DNA from: Bordetella parapertussis
GTDB taxonomy: Bacteria; Pseudomonadota; Gammaproteobacteria; Burkholderiales; SG8-41
Length of the DNA stretch: 64,000 bases
Assembly (NCBI GenBank): GCA_945861275.1
Contig: CAMATZ010000020.1
Location: 26,354 to 90,353, forward strand
Reading direction: 5' to 3'
Translations under genes and position numbers: made by a program
The notes under the pieces: generated by a model
Databases searched by the model: none
Seen by the model: the letters and a program-made list of their open reading frames with translations, nothing else
Told to the model about the DNA's origin: nothing
Shown: piece after piece, positions 9,379 through 18,125 of the stretch
Layout: the number at the start of each line of letters is the position of its first letter
Numbering within the stretch: the first letter of the stretch is position 1

Positions 9379-10347
9379 ATGCATCTGCAAGGTAAAGCAG
9401 CGGTAGTGACAGGCGCCGGTCGCGGCATCGGGCGCGCGATTGCGTTGTTGATGGCCAAAGAAGGCGCCAGCGTGATTGTGGTTGACCCCGGCGTGGGCCG
9501 CGGCGGTGAAAAAACCGAGGAGCGTCCTGCCGATGATGTGGTTGCCGAAATCGTCGCAGCCGGCGGCAAGGCGCAGGCCAATTATGATTCGGTGTCCGAT
9601 TACCTTAAAGCCGGGCTGATGATCAAGCAGTGTGTTGATGCTTACGGCAAGATCGATATTCTGGTCAACGTTGCCGGCAATCTGCGTGAACGCATGATCT
9701 GGAACATGTCCGAAGACGATTTTGATGCTGTGATCTCGGTGCATCTGAAAGGCAACTGGAACACCTGCCACCACGCGGTGAAATACATGCGGCAGGCCGG
9801 GCACGGGCGCATCATCAATTTCTCCTCTGACGCTTTCAAAGGCTCTGTCGGGCAGTGTAACTACAGCGCGGCCAAGGCCGGGATCATTGGCCTGACACGC
9901 TCGATTGCCAAGGAAACCTACAAGAATGGCATTACCGCCAATGCCATCTGTCCGTCAGCCGATACGCGCATGACACTGACGCCCGAGGTGAAAGAAAATC
10001 GCCGCCGCAAATTCGAAGCAGGCTTGATGACCAAGGAGCAATACGATCTCACGCTGGTCAATCGCGGCCCGGAGTACGTCGCGCCGATGGTGGCGTATCT
10101 CGCGACGGACCATGCAGATTACATCAATGGTCAGGTTATCCACGTCGAGCGCGGACGCATTAACACCGAAATCTTTGGCGACGACTTCAAATTCCTGCAC
10201 AAGGGCGACGACGGAATGTTCACGATTGACGAGTTGATGGAGACGGTATCGGGCTCGCTGATGAGCGGCATTGTGCCGGTGGTGCCGCCGGTAAAAATGG
10301 CGGATGCAGTCAGCGCTAGTGCGGCGAAGAGGGAAAAGGTGGCTTGA
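9379..10347 (+). CDS. Short-chain dehydrogenase, hydroxyacyl-CoA dehydrogenase-like
   Basis: A 322-residue NAD-dependent SDR. Residues 11-18 (TGAGRGIG) form the cofactor loop, Asp36 after the second strand indicates NAD(H), NVAG is at 97-100, and the active site is Ser149 or Ser150, Tyr162 and Lys166 (YSAAK). An insertion after strand 2 (GVGRGGEKTEERPADDVV) and the long C-terminus (about 250-322) resemble the SDR half of multifunctional beta-oxidation enzymes. The ribosome site GGGAGA precedes ATG 9379. It is probably co-transcribed with the Ldh-family gene, though a repeat separates them. Confidence 0.88.
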   Translation: MHLQGKAAVVTGAGRGIGRAIALLMAKEGASVIVVDPGVGRGGEKTEERPADDVVAEIVAAGGKAQANYDSVSDYLKAGLMIKQCVDAYGKIDILVNVAGNLRERMIWNMSEDDFDAVISVHLKGNWNTCHHAVKYMRQAGHGRIINFSSDAFKGSVGQCNYSAAKAGIIGLTRSIAKETYKNGITANAICPSADTRMTLTPEVKENRRRKFEAGLMTKEQYDLTLVNRGPEYVAPMVAYLATDHADYINGQVIHVERGRINTEIFGDDFKFLHKGDDGMFTIDELMETVSGSLMSGIVPVVPPVKMADAVSASAAKREKVA

Positions 10348-10376
10348 TTTTTTGATGGGCGGTTGATCCACCCACT

Positions 10377-10487
10377 CGTCATTCCGGCGGAGGCCGGAAT
10401 CTAGTACGTGCAATCATGCGAAGCGATTTGAACCATGATCCTTCAGATCGGGTTACGCACTGGTTTCTGGCTTGCGCCGGAAAGACG
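10377..10487. repeat. Bipartite palindromic repeat, GTCATTCCGGC family
   Basis: The left arm starts CGTCATTCCGGCGGAGGCCG and the right arm ends CTTGCGCCGGAAAGACG, facing each other. Related copies are at 26399-26430, 30743-30851, 45028-45087 and 47055-47190. It occupies most of the gap before the next gene. Confidence 0.75.
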
Positions 10488-10527
10488 AGTATTGCTTTGT
10501 TCGCTTCCAGATTGAACGAGAGTCCCG

Positions 10528-11535
10528 ATGGAAAACATTTCCAACGACAGAGTCAGGCTCAGCGCCAGCGAAGCGCAAACACTGGCTGAAGAAGTGCTCG
10601 GACGTATCGGTTACGACGCCGAAGAAGCACACATCATCGCCGACCACGTGCTTGACGCGGCGCTGTGCGGCTACGAGTATTCGGGGCTGCCGAAAATACT
10701 CAATGTCGCCGAGCATCGTCAACTACGCGAGCCACGCCGGCCCATGCGTGCGCTGCGCGAGACGCCCAACTCGGTGCTCTTTGACGGCGGCAACAACAAC
10801 GGCATGGTGACGATGTACCGTGCCACGCAAACCGCCATCGCCAAGGCGCGCGAGCAGGGCATGGCGGTGGTGGGTGTCAACAACTCCTGGGTCAGCGGCC
10901 GCAGCGCGCACTACGTCGAAATGGTCGCGCGCGCCGGCATGGTGGGCATCCACAGCGTCAGCAGCAGGGCGCACGTGGCCGCACCGGGTTCCAGCGGCCC
11001 TGCCACCGGCACTAATCCCATTGCCTTCGGGTTTCCTACGTTGCAGGAACCGTTCGTCATCGACATGGGCGCCGCGGCGTTCATGGGCACCGATCTTATT
11101 TTTCAGGAGCGCCGCGGCGCGGTGTTGCCCGAAGGTGTCGCGCTCGACGCGCAGGGCCAGCCCACACGCGACCCGGCGCAAGTGGCCACGATATTGCCGT
11201 TCGGCGGTTACAAGGGTTTTGCACTGGCGATGGCAATGCAGGCGCTCGGCGTGCTGGCAGGCGCGGGCCTTGGCGACGACAAAACCTACGGCTATTTGAT
11301 CATGGCGATCAATCCCAAACGCATGCTGCCGGGCGATGACTTTCGCCGCCACATGAGCGAGATGCTGGCAAAAGTCAAAGCCGTGCCGCGCCAGCCCGGC
11401 GTCGACGAAATACGTTTGCCGGGGGAGCGCTCCGCGCGTGAACGCGCCCGCCATTTACGGGAGGGCATTGAGATCGACCGCAAGATTTACGAGGCGCTGC
11501 TGACGCTACCGCAGGGGAAGTTGCCGGAACTTTGA
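10528..11535 (+). CDS. Ldh family oxidoreductase (malate/L-lactate dehydrogenase type)
   Basis: A 335-residue protein of the family that includes YlbC/AllD, ComC and Mdh2, which oxidise 2-hydroxyacids with NAD(P) without being Rossmann-fold enzymes. Family traits seen are the N-terminal helical part (LSASEAQTLAEEVL), the V-V-GVNNSWVSGR segment, the Gly-rich ATGTNPIAFGFP and FGGYKGF near residues 228-234. Members usually run 330-360 residues. Likely role: reduction or oxidation of a 2-hydroxy or 2-keto acid taken up by a neighbouring receptor (inference). Confidence 0.88.
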   Translation: MENISNDRVRLSASEAQTLAEEVLGRIGYDAEEAHIIADHVLDAALCGYEYSGLPKILNVAEHRQLREPRRPMRALRETPNSVLFDGGNNNGMVTMYRATQTAIAKAREQGMAVVGVNNSWVSGRSAHYVEMVARAGMVGIHSVSSRAHVAAPGSSGPATGTNPIAFGFPTLQEPFVIDMGAAAFMGTDLIFQERRGAVLPEGVALDAQGQPTRDPAQVATILPFGGYKGFALAMAMQALGVLAGAGLGDDKTYGYLIMAINPKRMLPGDDFRRHMSEMLAKVKAVPRQPGVDEIRLPGERSARERARHLREGIEIDRKIYEALLTLPQGKLPEL

Positions 11536-11606
11536 CGCATCCGCGTTTCAACTCACCGACGCTGTGTGCTCACTAATCGTCCATAGCGCGTTCGCCGTTT
11601 AGTTCA

Positions 11607-11715
11607 CGTAGGGCGGGAGGACCCCGGACTTGATCCGGGGGTATCCCGCCTTGCGAGCTATTGCGCGAATTGGCGTCACTCCCGGCGGGATACGCTGCGC
11701 TCCTCCCGCCCTACG
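11607..11715. repeat. Palindromic insertion element with 15-bp inverted ends
   Basis: CGTAGGGCGGGAGGA (11607-11621) and its exact reverse complement (11701-11715) bound 109 bp. The interior has further GC-rich dyads (CCCCGGACTTGATCCGGGG). It contains no gene and looks like a small non-autonomous or REP-type element. It replaces everything after codon 18 of a PIN toxin gene. Confidence 0.7.
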
Positions 11716-11768
11716 CCCTTTCCTTCGATCAGGTAGATCAAGGCACTGGCATCAAAGAAGACGATCAC
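11676..11768 (-). pseudogene. Truncated PIN-domain toxin
   Basis: A GTG at 11766-11768 overlaps the antitoxin stop as GTGA and opens with VIVFFDASALIYLIEG, a typical PIN-domain start with its first metal-binding Asp6. After 17-18 codons the frame enters the 11607-11715 palindromic element and stops at 11676, leaving 30 residues instead of about 130. No further PIN sequence follows on the other side of the element. The toxin is therefore lost while the antitoxin stays intact. Confidence 0.75.
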
Positions 11769-12031
11769 CAGTCGCGCTCGGCCTTGAGATGAGCGTCGAT
11801 CTTCGCCTTGCTACGCTTGCCTGCAGCAGGCTTTGACAGCAACCACTGAATGGCCGTCAAGCCACTGGGCACCGCCACTTTGCCGTGCGCGAGCCGTTGA
11901 TAGTCGTCCTCGGACAGCACCACGGCCGCGGAACGGTTACGCTTTACGATGTGTACCGGGCCACGGCGCAGTCCATCCTCTATCGCAGCCATGCCACGGC
12001 GCTTGAGTTCGGCTACGGTAAGTATGTTCAT
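11765..12031 (-). CDS. Type II antitoxin, Phd/YefM family
   Basis: An 88-residue antitoxin. The N-terminal 55 residues (LTVAELKRRGMAAI, VHIVKRNRSAAVVLSEDDY) match the Phd/YefM DNA-binding fold; the C-terminal part, rich in Lys and Ala, would wrap the toxin. It should neutralise the PIN protein encoded next and repress its own promoter. The promoter region 12044-12085 carries repeated GTAC half-sites. The partner is truncated, so this is probably an orphan antitoxin. Confidence 0.85.
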   Translation of the reverse strand: MNILTVAELKRRGMAAIEDGLRRGPVHIVKRNRSAAVVLSEDDYQRLAHGKVAVPSGLTAIQWLLSKPAAGKRSKAKIDAHLKAERDW

Positions 12032-12043
12032 GGCAAGTTCCTA

Positions 12044-12085
12044 AAAGTACTTGTTACGGTACTAATTATAGTGTTTTTGTACTTT
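12044..12085 (-). promoter_or_regulatory. Toxin-antitoxin promoter and likely operator
   Basis: Minus strand shows a perfect -10 TATAAT (plus 12065-12070); no good -35 is seen. AAAGTAC (12044-12050) and GTACTTT (12079-12085) form an inverted repeat around it, with more GTAC steps between. This fits autoregulation by the antitoxin. AGGAA precedes the start codon at 12031. Confidence 0.5.
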
Positions 12086-12216
12086 ACCGCCAGGATGCGC
12101 ATTGCGCACCACCTGCATTTGCGCCGCGTATGCGCTACGTCCTGCGTTCGCATGAAAACTCACGCGATTGACCACTCACCAGTTGCGGGATACATTGCCA
12201 ACTCAAGGAGGACTCC

Positions 12217-13188
12217 ATGAAGCACTTATCTCATTTGTTGCTGATACCTGTTTTGTCGTGCGCCGCAGCGGGTGTTGCCGCAGCGGATGCCGCGACGGAT
12301 TATCCCCGCCGGCCGGTGCGCTTCGTCGCGCCGTTTGTGGCCGGCGGCCCGAGCGATATGCTGTCGCGGCTGCTCGGGCAGAAGATGTCCGAAAAGTGGG
12401 GGCAATCGGTCATCGTCGACAATCGCGGCAGCGCAGGCGGCCTCGTCGGCTTCGAGATCGGCGCGAAGGCGGCGCCGGATGGATACACCTTGCTGCTCGC
12501 CAACGGTGCCGGGCTCACCATCAATCCGAGCGTGTATCTCAAGCTGCCGTATGATCCCCAGCGCGACTTTCAGCCCATCACGCAGGTCACCTCCGGGGCG
12601 TACTTCATGGTGACTCCGCCGTCGGTCCCGGCAAAATCAGTGCCGGAATTCATCGCGCTCGCCAAAGCCAAACCGGGTCAGCTCAATTTTGCGGCGACCG
12701 GAACCAATAACCTGCTTGCGGCAGAGCAGTTCAACTATATGGCCGGCATCAAGACGGTGGCCGTGAACTACAAAGGAACCGGTCAGGCGGTCACCGCAGT
12801 CATGAGCGGGGAAGTGCAGATGTTTATCATCAGCCCGCTGATCGCCATAGCGCAGGTCAACGCGGGAAAGTTGCGGGCGATTGGGGTGACGGGATTAAAG
12901 CGCAGCCCCGCGCTGCCGGACGTGCCGCCCATCGCGGACACTCTGCCCGGCTACGAGAACATCACCTGGCACAGTGTGATAGTGCCGGCCAAAACACCGA
13001 AGGCTATCGTCGCCAAGCTCTCACGGGAACTGATGGCGATCATCCGGCAGCCAGACGTGCAGGAGCGCTTTTCCACACAGGGCCTTGACGCCGTGGGCTC
13101 CACACCGGAAGTGCTCGCTGCGCTGATCAAGACCGAAACGGTGATGTACGCCAAGCTGGTCAAGCAGATTGGTCTCAAACCTCAATAA
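12217..13188 (+). CDS. Bug family solute-binding receptor
   Basis: A 323-residue receptor with a strong ribosome site (AAGGAGG) before ATG 12217. Signal peptide about 1-26 (AAADAATDYPRRP). Landmarks: FVAGGPSD, DNRGSAGG (Pro replaced by Ser), PDGYTLL and VNYKGTG, where the usual VPYKG Pro is Asn. It stands alone between the toxin-antitoxin remnant and a convergent HD-domain gene, so no catabolic partner is evident. Confidence 0.93.
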   Translation: MKHLSHLLLIPVLSCAAAGVAAADAATDYPRRPVRFVAPFVAGGPSDMLSRLLGQKMSEKWGQSVIVDNRGSAGGLVGFEIGAKAAPDGYTLLLANGAGLTINPSVYLKLPYDPQRDFQPITQVTSGAYFMVTPPSVPAKSVPEFIALAKAKPGQLNFAATGTNNLLAAEQFNYMAGIKTVAVNYKGTGQAVTAVMSGEVQMFIISPLIAIAQVNAGKLRAIGVTGLKRSPALPDVPPIADTLPGYENITWHSVIVPAKTPKAIVAKLSRELMAIIRQPDVQERFSTQGLDAVGSTPEVLAALIKTETVMYAKLVKQIGLKPQ

Positions 13189-13194
13189 GCAAGC

Positions 13195-13216
13195 GGGTTA
13201 CGCGACGGCGTAACCC
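13195..13216. repeat. 9-bp stem hairpin between convergent genes
   Basis: GGGTTACGC, loop GACG and GCGTAACCC form a perfect stem just after the Bug stop. There is no T-run, so it is not a classical terminator. It belongs to the common GGTTACGC-type intergenic palindromes and may still help end both convergent transcripts. Confidence 0.5.
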
Positions 13217-13279
13217 ACGGTCCCGTGTGCGTTGGTGTGCTGCGGCGGAGTCTGGCGCACAGGGCGCGCCTAACGCATC

Positions 13280-14020
13280 CTACAAATACCGCGTCGGCCA
13301 GTTAATCGTGCGCCACATGTGCGCGGACGGGCTTTGATCAAAGCCCAGGCCTTCTGCCGGCTGGCGGAAGTGGCGGCCCACGATATCGGTGAACTCTTCC
13401 AGCTCCACATGCACATTCGGGTCGAATGAGTAGAGGTCGTTAACCGTCAGCAAGCGCGCCGTCATGTACCACTTGTGGTTGCGCGCATATTGATATGCAG
13501 TTTCGAGATAAGGCTCCGGTTTGTAGTTCGCGCCAAACAGGCGGATATACGATTCGGGATATTTATAGCCCACTGATTCATCGGCGTAGAAGCGCAGCAC
13601 CTGATGGTAGCGAATGGCGAAAGCCACTTCCTCATCGACATACGGCTCGAGCAGTTGAGCGGCCCAATACCCGTGATCAGCTCGGATGAAAGCGCTGGCG
13701 GCCATGTCGTGCACCAGACAGGCGAGCACAATTTTTTCACTGGCGCCGTTTTTTTGCGCCAGCCGTGCGCTTTGCAGCATGTGCGTGGCGGGCCCAAAGC
13801 GGTACTTGAAAAAATCGAATAGCGTAGGTTTGTCGGGCATGCGCGCCAGACGCGGATCATGATGCATCAGGTACAGCCTGCCGTTGGCATCCTGCCGTGG
13901 CAAGGGATCGCGCGGGTCGACTTCGCCCGACGTGTAGATCGCGGATTTCACGATCACCAAACGATCCATCTCGTCGGCGAGTGCGTGGTCGGCAGCTTCG
14001 GCTTTTTGGAGGGTTAGCAT
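13280..14020 (-). CDS. HD-domain phosphohydrolase-like protein
   Basis: A 246-residue cytosolic protein with an HD-domain metal site: His80 (GPATHML), His104-Asp105 (CLVHDM), His116 (ADHGYW), His139 (RYHQV) and Asp195 (VNDLY). Such domains usually hydrolyse phosphoesters or, in a mixed-valent di-iron form (MIOX and PhnZ types), oxygenate substrates. The extra histidines make the second option worth considering. ATG 14020 is preceded by GAGAGGA at a workable distance; the frame is open 15 codons further. Substrate unknown. Confidence 0.75.
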   Translation of the reverse strand: MLTLQKAEAADHALADEMDRLVIVKSAIYTSGEVDPRDPLPRQDANGRLYLMHHDPRLARMPDKPTLFDFFKYRFGPATHMLQSARLAQKNGASEKIVLACLVHDMAASAFIRADHGYWAAQLLEPYVDEEVAFAIRYHQVLRFYADESVGYKYPESYIRLFGANYKPEPYLETAYQYARNHKWYMTARLLTVNDLYSFDPNVHVELEEFTDIVGRHFRQPAEGLGFDQSPSAHMWRTINWPTRYL

Positions 14021-14552
14021 GGCGAAGATAATCCTCTCGCGCGTGCGCACTGTCAAGCGGGCCACAGTGAGTGCTCGCGGAAGTGCCTGCCGGCACGCGC
14101 ACAGCCCTCAGGGCGGATGATCTAACCGTCTGATTCAATGAATATATTTCGGGCCGGATGCAGGAACAGCGGTCATCGTCCGTAGCCTCGGGTTGCCGTT
14201 GCGAGCACGATGCTAATCTCGCTGCCGTTGCATCAGATCGCGCTGGTGGTGAACGGCATCCACTTGCTCGAAAACCTGAAGCTCGATGAGCTTTCCAGCA
14301 AGCGCGTTTATGAATTCGCGTTCATCATGCAGCCGCTCAAGATGCAGGGTGGCACGGGTTCGACGGTGGCGCCGGTAGCGGTGCGTTAAGCACCGTTTGG
14401 AGGGCAAAGCGGGGGTTTCGTTGTGTCCCGCAAGGGTGTCTGAACCAGCGCCCGCAAATGCTTGTTTTTCGACGGGCGAAGGCCAATAATGTACGGTCAT
14501 AATTTCGCTATGTATTTTATCGGTTTAATTCAAGTTCCAACCAGGAGGCATC
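14021..14552. other. Intergenic region with a gene remnant
   Basis: About 530 bases between divergent genes. The only coding trace is the cyclase remnant at 14210-14389. The last 20 bases hold a ribosome site (AGGAGG) for the molybdenum hydroxylase operon. I see no repeat or RNA gene. Confidence 0.6.
14210..14389 (+). pseudogene. C-terminal remnant of a cyclase family protein
   Basis: Sixty codons read LPLHQIALVVNGIHLLENLK, then LDELSS, EFAFIMQPLKMQGGTGSTVA and PVAVR before a TAA. This is the C-terminal end of the metal-dependent cyclase/kynurenine formamidase-like family, which is normally 250-330 residues. The segments ending LLENLKLDEL and GGTGSTVAP are characteristic. Nothing upstream (14021-14209) continues the fold in any frame, so the gene has lost about 80 percent of its length. 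The internal ATG 14210 is probably not a functional start. Confidence 0.7.
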
Positions 14553-15002
14553 ATGGCAAGGCTTAATATCAATGGCAGGACACACGACGTCGACGTCGAA
14601 CCCAGCATGCCGCTGTTGTGGGCGATCCGCGAACACGTCGGTCTCACCGGCACCAAGTATGGCTGCGGCGTGGCGGTGTGCGGCTCTTGTACCGTGCATA
14701 TCGACGGCGCGCCGGTGCGTTCGTGCGTGATGCCGGTGAGTGCGGCGGAAGGCAAAAAAATCACCACCATCGAGGGCCTTGCAGTTAAAGGCGTGCTGAC
14801 CAAAGTGCAAAAAGCCTGGCTGGATCACGAAGTGCCGCAATGCGGTTACTGCCAGTCGGGCATGATCATGGCGGTGACGGCACTGTTGAACAGCAAGCCC
14901 AAGCCGACCGATGCCGACATCGACAGCGCGATCACCAACATCTGCCGCTGCGGCACCTTCCAACAAGTGCGCGAAGCGATACACGCCGCCGCCAAAGCCT
15001 GA
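14553..15002 (+). CDS. [2Fe-2S] small subunit of a molybdenum hydroxylase (IorA/CoxS type)
   Basis: A 149-residue iron-sulfur subunit passing electrons from the molybdenum centre. The plant-type cluster uses Cys38, Cys43, Cys46 and Cys58 (GCGVAVCGSC); the second cluster uses Cys97, Cys100, Cys131 and Cys133 (CGYCQSG, CRCG). The gene has AGGAGG before its ATG and lies 10 bases before the large subunit. No FAD-subunit gene is present, which fits the two-subunit isoquinoline 1-oxidoreductase or aldehyde dehydrogenase type that donates electrons to a cytochrome. Confidence 0.92.
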   Translation: MARLNINGRTHDVDVEPSMPLLWAIREHVGLTGTKYGCGVAVCGSCTVHIDGAPVRSCVMPVSAAEGKKITTIEGLAVKGVLTKVQKAWLDHEVPQCGYCQSGMIMAVTALLNSKPKPTDADIDSAITNICRCGTFQQVREAIHAAAKA

Positions 15003-15012
15003 GGAGAACGCC

Positions 15013-17202
15013 ATGAATATTATCGAAATGCCTAAAGTCAGCCGCCGTTCGTTTGTGGTGGGTGCAGCCGCAGCCGGCACAGGTCTCGCGTTGGGGCTGA
15101 AGCTGCCGCCGTTTGGCCCTGGTGTCGTGCGCGCGCAGGATGGTTCGCCCGAAGTGACGCACTGGGTGGTGATTCGCCCCGACGACACGGTGGTGATCCG
15201 CATCGCGCGTTCGGAAATGGGGCAGGGCACGCTCACCGGTCTCGCGCAGATGGTGGCCGAAGAACTCGAATGCGATTGGTCGAAAATCACCACCGAGTAT
15301 CCGACGCCGGGTCAGAGCGTTGCGCGCAAACGCGCATGGGGTGATTTCTCCACCGGCGGCAGCCGCGGTATCCGCGAATCGCATCAGTATGTGCGCCAGG
15401 GCGGCGCCACCGCGCGCGTGATGTTGGTTCAAGCAGCCGCCGACGCGTGGAAAGTGCCCGCCGCCGAATGCAGCGTAGCCAACAGCGTAATCACGCACAA
15501 TCCTTCGGGCCGCAAGGTGACGTACGGCAAAGTCGCCGAAGCCGCTGCGCGCATCACACCGCCGAAAGACGTGCCGTTGAAGGATCCGAAAGACTGGAAA
15601 ATCATCGGCAGGAACGTGAAGCGCCTCGACACCATGGACAAGCTCACCGGCAAACAAGTCTACGGTTTCGACTTGAAGCTGCCGGGTATGCTCAATGCCG
15701 CGATCATCGAGTGCCCGGTGTTCGGTGGCAAAGTCAGGAGCTTTGACGCAGCCAAGGTTGCAAGCCGCAAGGGCGTGAAAAAAGTAGTGCAGGTCGGCGA
15801 CACCGCGGTTGCCGTGATCGCCGATACCTGGTGGCAGGCCAAGACCGCGCTCGACGCGCTGCCTATCGTGTGGGACGAAGGCGCAAATGCCAATGTGTCG
15901 AGCGCCTCCATCGCAGAGATTCTGAAAGCCGGCCTTGATGCCGATCAGGCATTCGTTGGCAACGATGCGGGCAACGCCAAAGAAGCGCTTGCCGGTGCGG
16001 CCAAAAAAATCGAGGCCGTGTACGCCTATCCATTCCAGAACCATGCGTGCATGGAGCCGATGAACGCCACTGCGCGTTACACCGCGGACAAGTGCGAGGT
16101 ATGGGTGCCCACGCAAAACGGCGAAGCCGCGTTCGCGGCCACGCTGGCGGCGTCGGGTCTGCCCGCCGACAAGTGCGAAGTTTACAAACTGCATCTTGGC
16201 GGCGGCTTCGGGCGGCGCGGCGCGTTTCATGATTACGTGACGCAGGCTGTACGTATCGCGAAGGAAATGCCCGGCGTGCCGGTGAAGTTGCTGTGGTCGC
16301 GCGAAGAAGACATGCGCCAAGGCCGGTTCCATCCGGTAACACAGTGCAAGCTGGTGGGCGGGTTTGATGCCAACAACAATCTCACCGGCCTGCACATGCG
16401 CATTTCGGGGCAATCGATACTTTCTGCGGTGCGCCCGGAAGCGTTGCAAAAGGGCATGGACCCCGCAACCTTTCAAGGCGTGGCGCGGGGCGGTGAATTC
16501 GAGTTCGGCTATAAGGGCATACCCAATCTGCTGATCGATCACGCCATACGCAATCCGCATGTGCCGCCGGGATTCTGGCGTGGTGTGAACATCAACCAGA
16601 ACGCGATTTACATCGAGTGTTTCATGGATGAACTCGCGCATTCCGTGGGTCAGGATCCGCTCGAATTCCGGCGCAAGTTCATGGAGAAAAATCCCAAACA
16701 TCTCGCGGTGCTCAACGCCGTGGCTGAACGCGCGGGGTGGGGCAAACCCGCGGCGAAAGGTGTGTTCCGCGGCCTCGCGCAGATGAAAGCGTTCAACAGC
16801 TTCGTCGCGGCCTGCGCCGAGGTGTCCGTGAGCGGCGGCAACCAGGTGAAAATTCATCGCATCATTTGCGCAACCGATCCCGGCTACGCAGTCAATCCTG
16901 CGCAGATCGAGCGGCAGATCGCCGGCTCGTTTGTGTATGGATTGTCCGCGCTGTTCAATCAGGAATGCACGGTGAAGAACGGCCGCATCGTGGAGGAGAA
17001 TTTCAACACCTACAACTGTATGAAAATCGCGCAGATGCCCAAGATCGAATCCATCGTCATGCCCTCCGGCGGATTCTGGGGCGGTGTGGGTGAGCCGACG
17101 ATATGCGTGGCCGCGCCCGCTGTGCTGAATGCGATTTTCGCGGCGACCGGCAAGCGCCTGCGCACGGTGCCGTTGAAGAATCACGGCATGACGATGGTGT
17201 AG
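15013..17202 (+). CDS. Molybdopterin-binding large subunit of a molybdenum hydroxylase (IorB type)
   Basis: A 729-residue catalytic subunit that hydroxylates an aldehyde or N-heterocycle using water. The N-terminus has a Tat signal (SRRSFVVGAAAAG, 10-22), so the enzyme is periplasmic and the small subunit is probably exported with it. Cofactor-contact segments seen are LGGGFGRRG (near residue 400) and GGVGEPT near the C-terminus, containing the catalytic Glu. ATG 15013 follows GAGGAG and begins this Tat signal; the frame is open 34 codons further but overlaps the small subunit. SoxYZ-like genes follow, an unusual neighbour. Confidence 0.92.
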   Translation: MNIIEMPKVSRRSFVVGAAAAGTGLALGLKLPPFGPGVVRAQDGSPEVTHWVVIRPDDTVVIRIARSEMGQGTLTGLAQMVAEELECDWSKITTEYPTPGQSVARKRAWGDFSTGGSRGIRESHQYVRQGGATARVMLVQAAADAWKVPAAECSVANSVITHNPSGRKVTYGKVAEAAARITPPKDVPLKDPKDWKIIGRNVKRLDTMDKLTGKQVYGFDLKLPGMLNAAIIECPVFGGKVRSFDAAKVASRKGVKKVVQVGDTAVAVIADTWWQAKTALDALPIVWDEGANANVSSASIAEILKAGLDADQAFVGNDAGNAKEALAGAAKKIEAVYAYPFQNHACMEPMNATARYTADKCEVWVPTQNGEAAFAATLAASGLPADKCEVYKLHLGGGFGRRGAFHDYVTQAVRIAKEMPGVPVKLLWSREEDMRQGRFHPVTQCKLVGGFDANNNLTGLHMRISGQSILSAVRPEALQKGMDPATFQGVARGGEFEFGYKGIPNLLIDHAIRNPHVPPGFWRGVNINQNAIYIECFMDELAHSVGQDPLEFRRKFMEKNPKHLAVLNAVAERAGWGKPAAKGVFRGLAQMKAFNSFVAACAEVSVSGGNQVKIHRIICATDPGYAVNPAQIERQIAGSFVYGLSALFNQECTVKNGRIVEENFNTYNCMKIAQMPKIESIVMPSGGFWGGVGEPTICVAAPAVLNAIFAATGKRLRTVPLKNHGMTMV

Positions 17203-17273
17203 CAGATGTCAGCGGGACTTACCGCTGCGCCGAGGCGCATTGCGTTAAGTATTTGTTTTACAAAGAGAATTTT

Positions 17274-17750
17274 ATGAGACGTAGATCGCGCCGCCAGTTT
17301 CTGGCGGTGGCGGGTGGATGGGTCACGGCTGCGCTGTTGCCCCCGGCAGTGCGCGCGCAAATGACGCGCACGCCGCTCAACAACATGCCGGAAGTCATCC
17401 GCAAATTGGTGGGCACGAAAGCCATCAATCAAGGCCGCGTCAAACTCGGACTGCCGCCATTGGTGGAGAATGGTCACCTGGTGCCGCTGACCGTTAGCGT
17501 CGATAGCCCGATGACCGAAGCCGATCACGTCAAGGCCATCCACGTGTTTACCGAGCGCAATCCGCTGCCGCAGATGGCGAGCTTTCATCTGGGAGCGCGT
17601 GCCGGACGCGCGTACGTGGCGATACGCGTAAGGCTCGCAGACACGCAAAACGTCGTTGCCATCGCCGAAATGAGCGACGGCTCATTCTGGTCCGATAGCG
17701 CGCACTTGATTGTGACGCTGGCCGCGTGTCTTGAAGAACTGCCAGCCTGA
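17274..17750 (+). CDS. SoxY-like sulfur carrier protein with altered C-terminus
   Basis: A 158-residue exported protein with a Tat-type N-terminus (RRSRRQFLAVAGG) and a SoxY-like beta-sandwich (VPLTVSVDSPM, HVKAIHVFTERNP). SoxY normally carries sulfur intermediates on the Cys of a C-terminal GGCGG arm. Here the end reads TLAACLEELPA: a Cys (152) remains, but the flexible glycines are replaced and seven residues follow. The carrier chemistry may be changed or lost. It sits 5 bases before SoxZ and 71 after the hydroxylase subunit. Confidence 0.8.
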   Translation: MRRRSRRQFLAVAGGWVTAALLPPAVRAQMTRTPLNNMPEVIRKLVGTKAINQGRVKLGLPPLVENGHLVPLTVSVDSPMTEADHVKAIHVFTERNPLPQMASFHLGARAGRAYVAIRVRLADTQNVVAIAEMSDGSFWSDSAHLIVTLAACLEELPA

Positions 17751-17755
17751 TCGAT

Positions 17756-18076
17756 ATGGCCAACGTCCGCATCGATGTGCCGAAGACCGCCAAACGCGGC
17801 CAGATTATCGATATCAAAACGCTGGCCGCGCACCCGATGGAGACCGGCTTTCGCCGCACGCACCTGGGCGCGCCGATTCCACGCGACATCATCACCACGT
17901 TTGTGTGCTCGTATAACGGCGTTGAAGTGTTTCGCGCCGAGTTGCATCCGTCGATTTCGGCAAATCCGTTCATACAGTTTTCCACGGTGGCCACCGAGAG
18001 CGGCACGCTGGAATTCAAATGGCGCGGCGATAACGGTTTCGTGGCGACCGAAACGGCGCGCATCATTGTTAACTGA
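17756..18076 (+). CDS. soxZ: SoxZ-like sulfur carrier partner
   Basis: A 106-residue protein matching SoxZ, the partner that forms the SoxYZ heterodimer: ANVRIDVPKTAKRGQIIDIK, TLAAHPMETGFRR, IITTFVCSYNG and WRGDNGF are typical. It has no signal peptide, as usual for SoxZ, which is exported as a complex with SoxY. No SoxA, X, B or C gene is nearby, so this pair works outside the standard thiosulfate-oxidising cluster, probably with the molybdenum hydroxylase (inference). Confidence 0.9.
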   Translation: MANVRIDVPKTAKRGQIIDIKTLAAHPMETGFRRTHLGAPIPRDIITTFVCSYNGVEVFRAELHPSISANPFIQFSTVATESGTLEFKWRGDNGFVATETARIIVN

Positions 18077-18125
18077 AGTTTCACTTCAGCGATGACTTAT
18101 AAAAGATCGTCACAAGGAATAGCAG

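Noticed and set aside
14932..17184. A 750-codon minus-strand frame
   Set aside because: It mirrors the molybdenum hydroxylase gene and is rich in His, Arg and Ala as antisense frames of GC-rich genes are.
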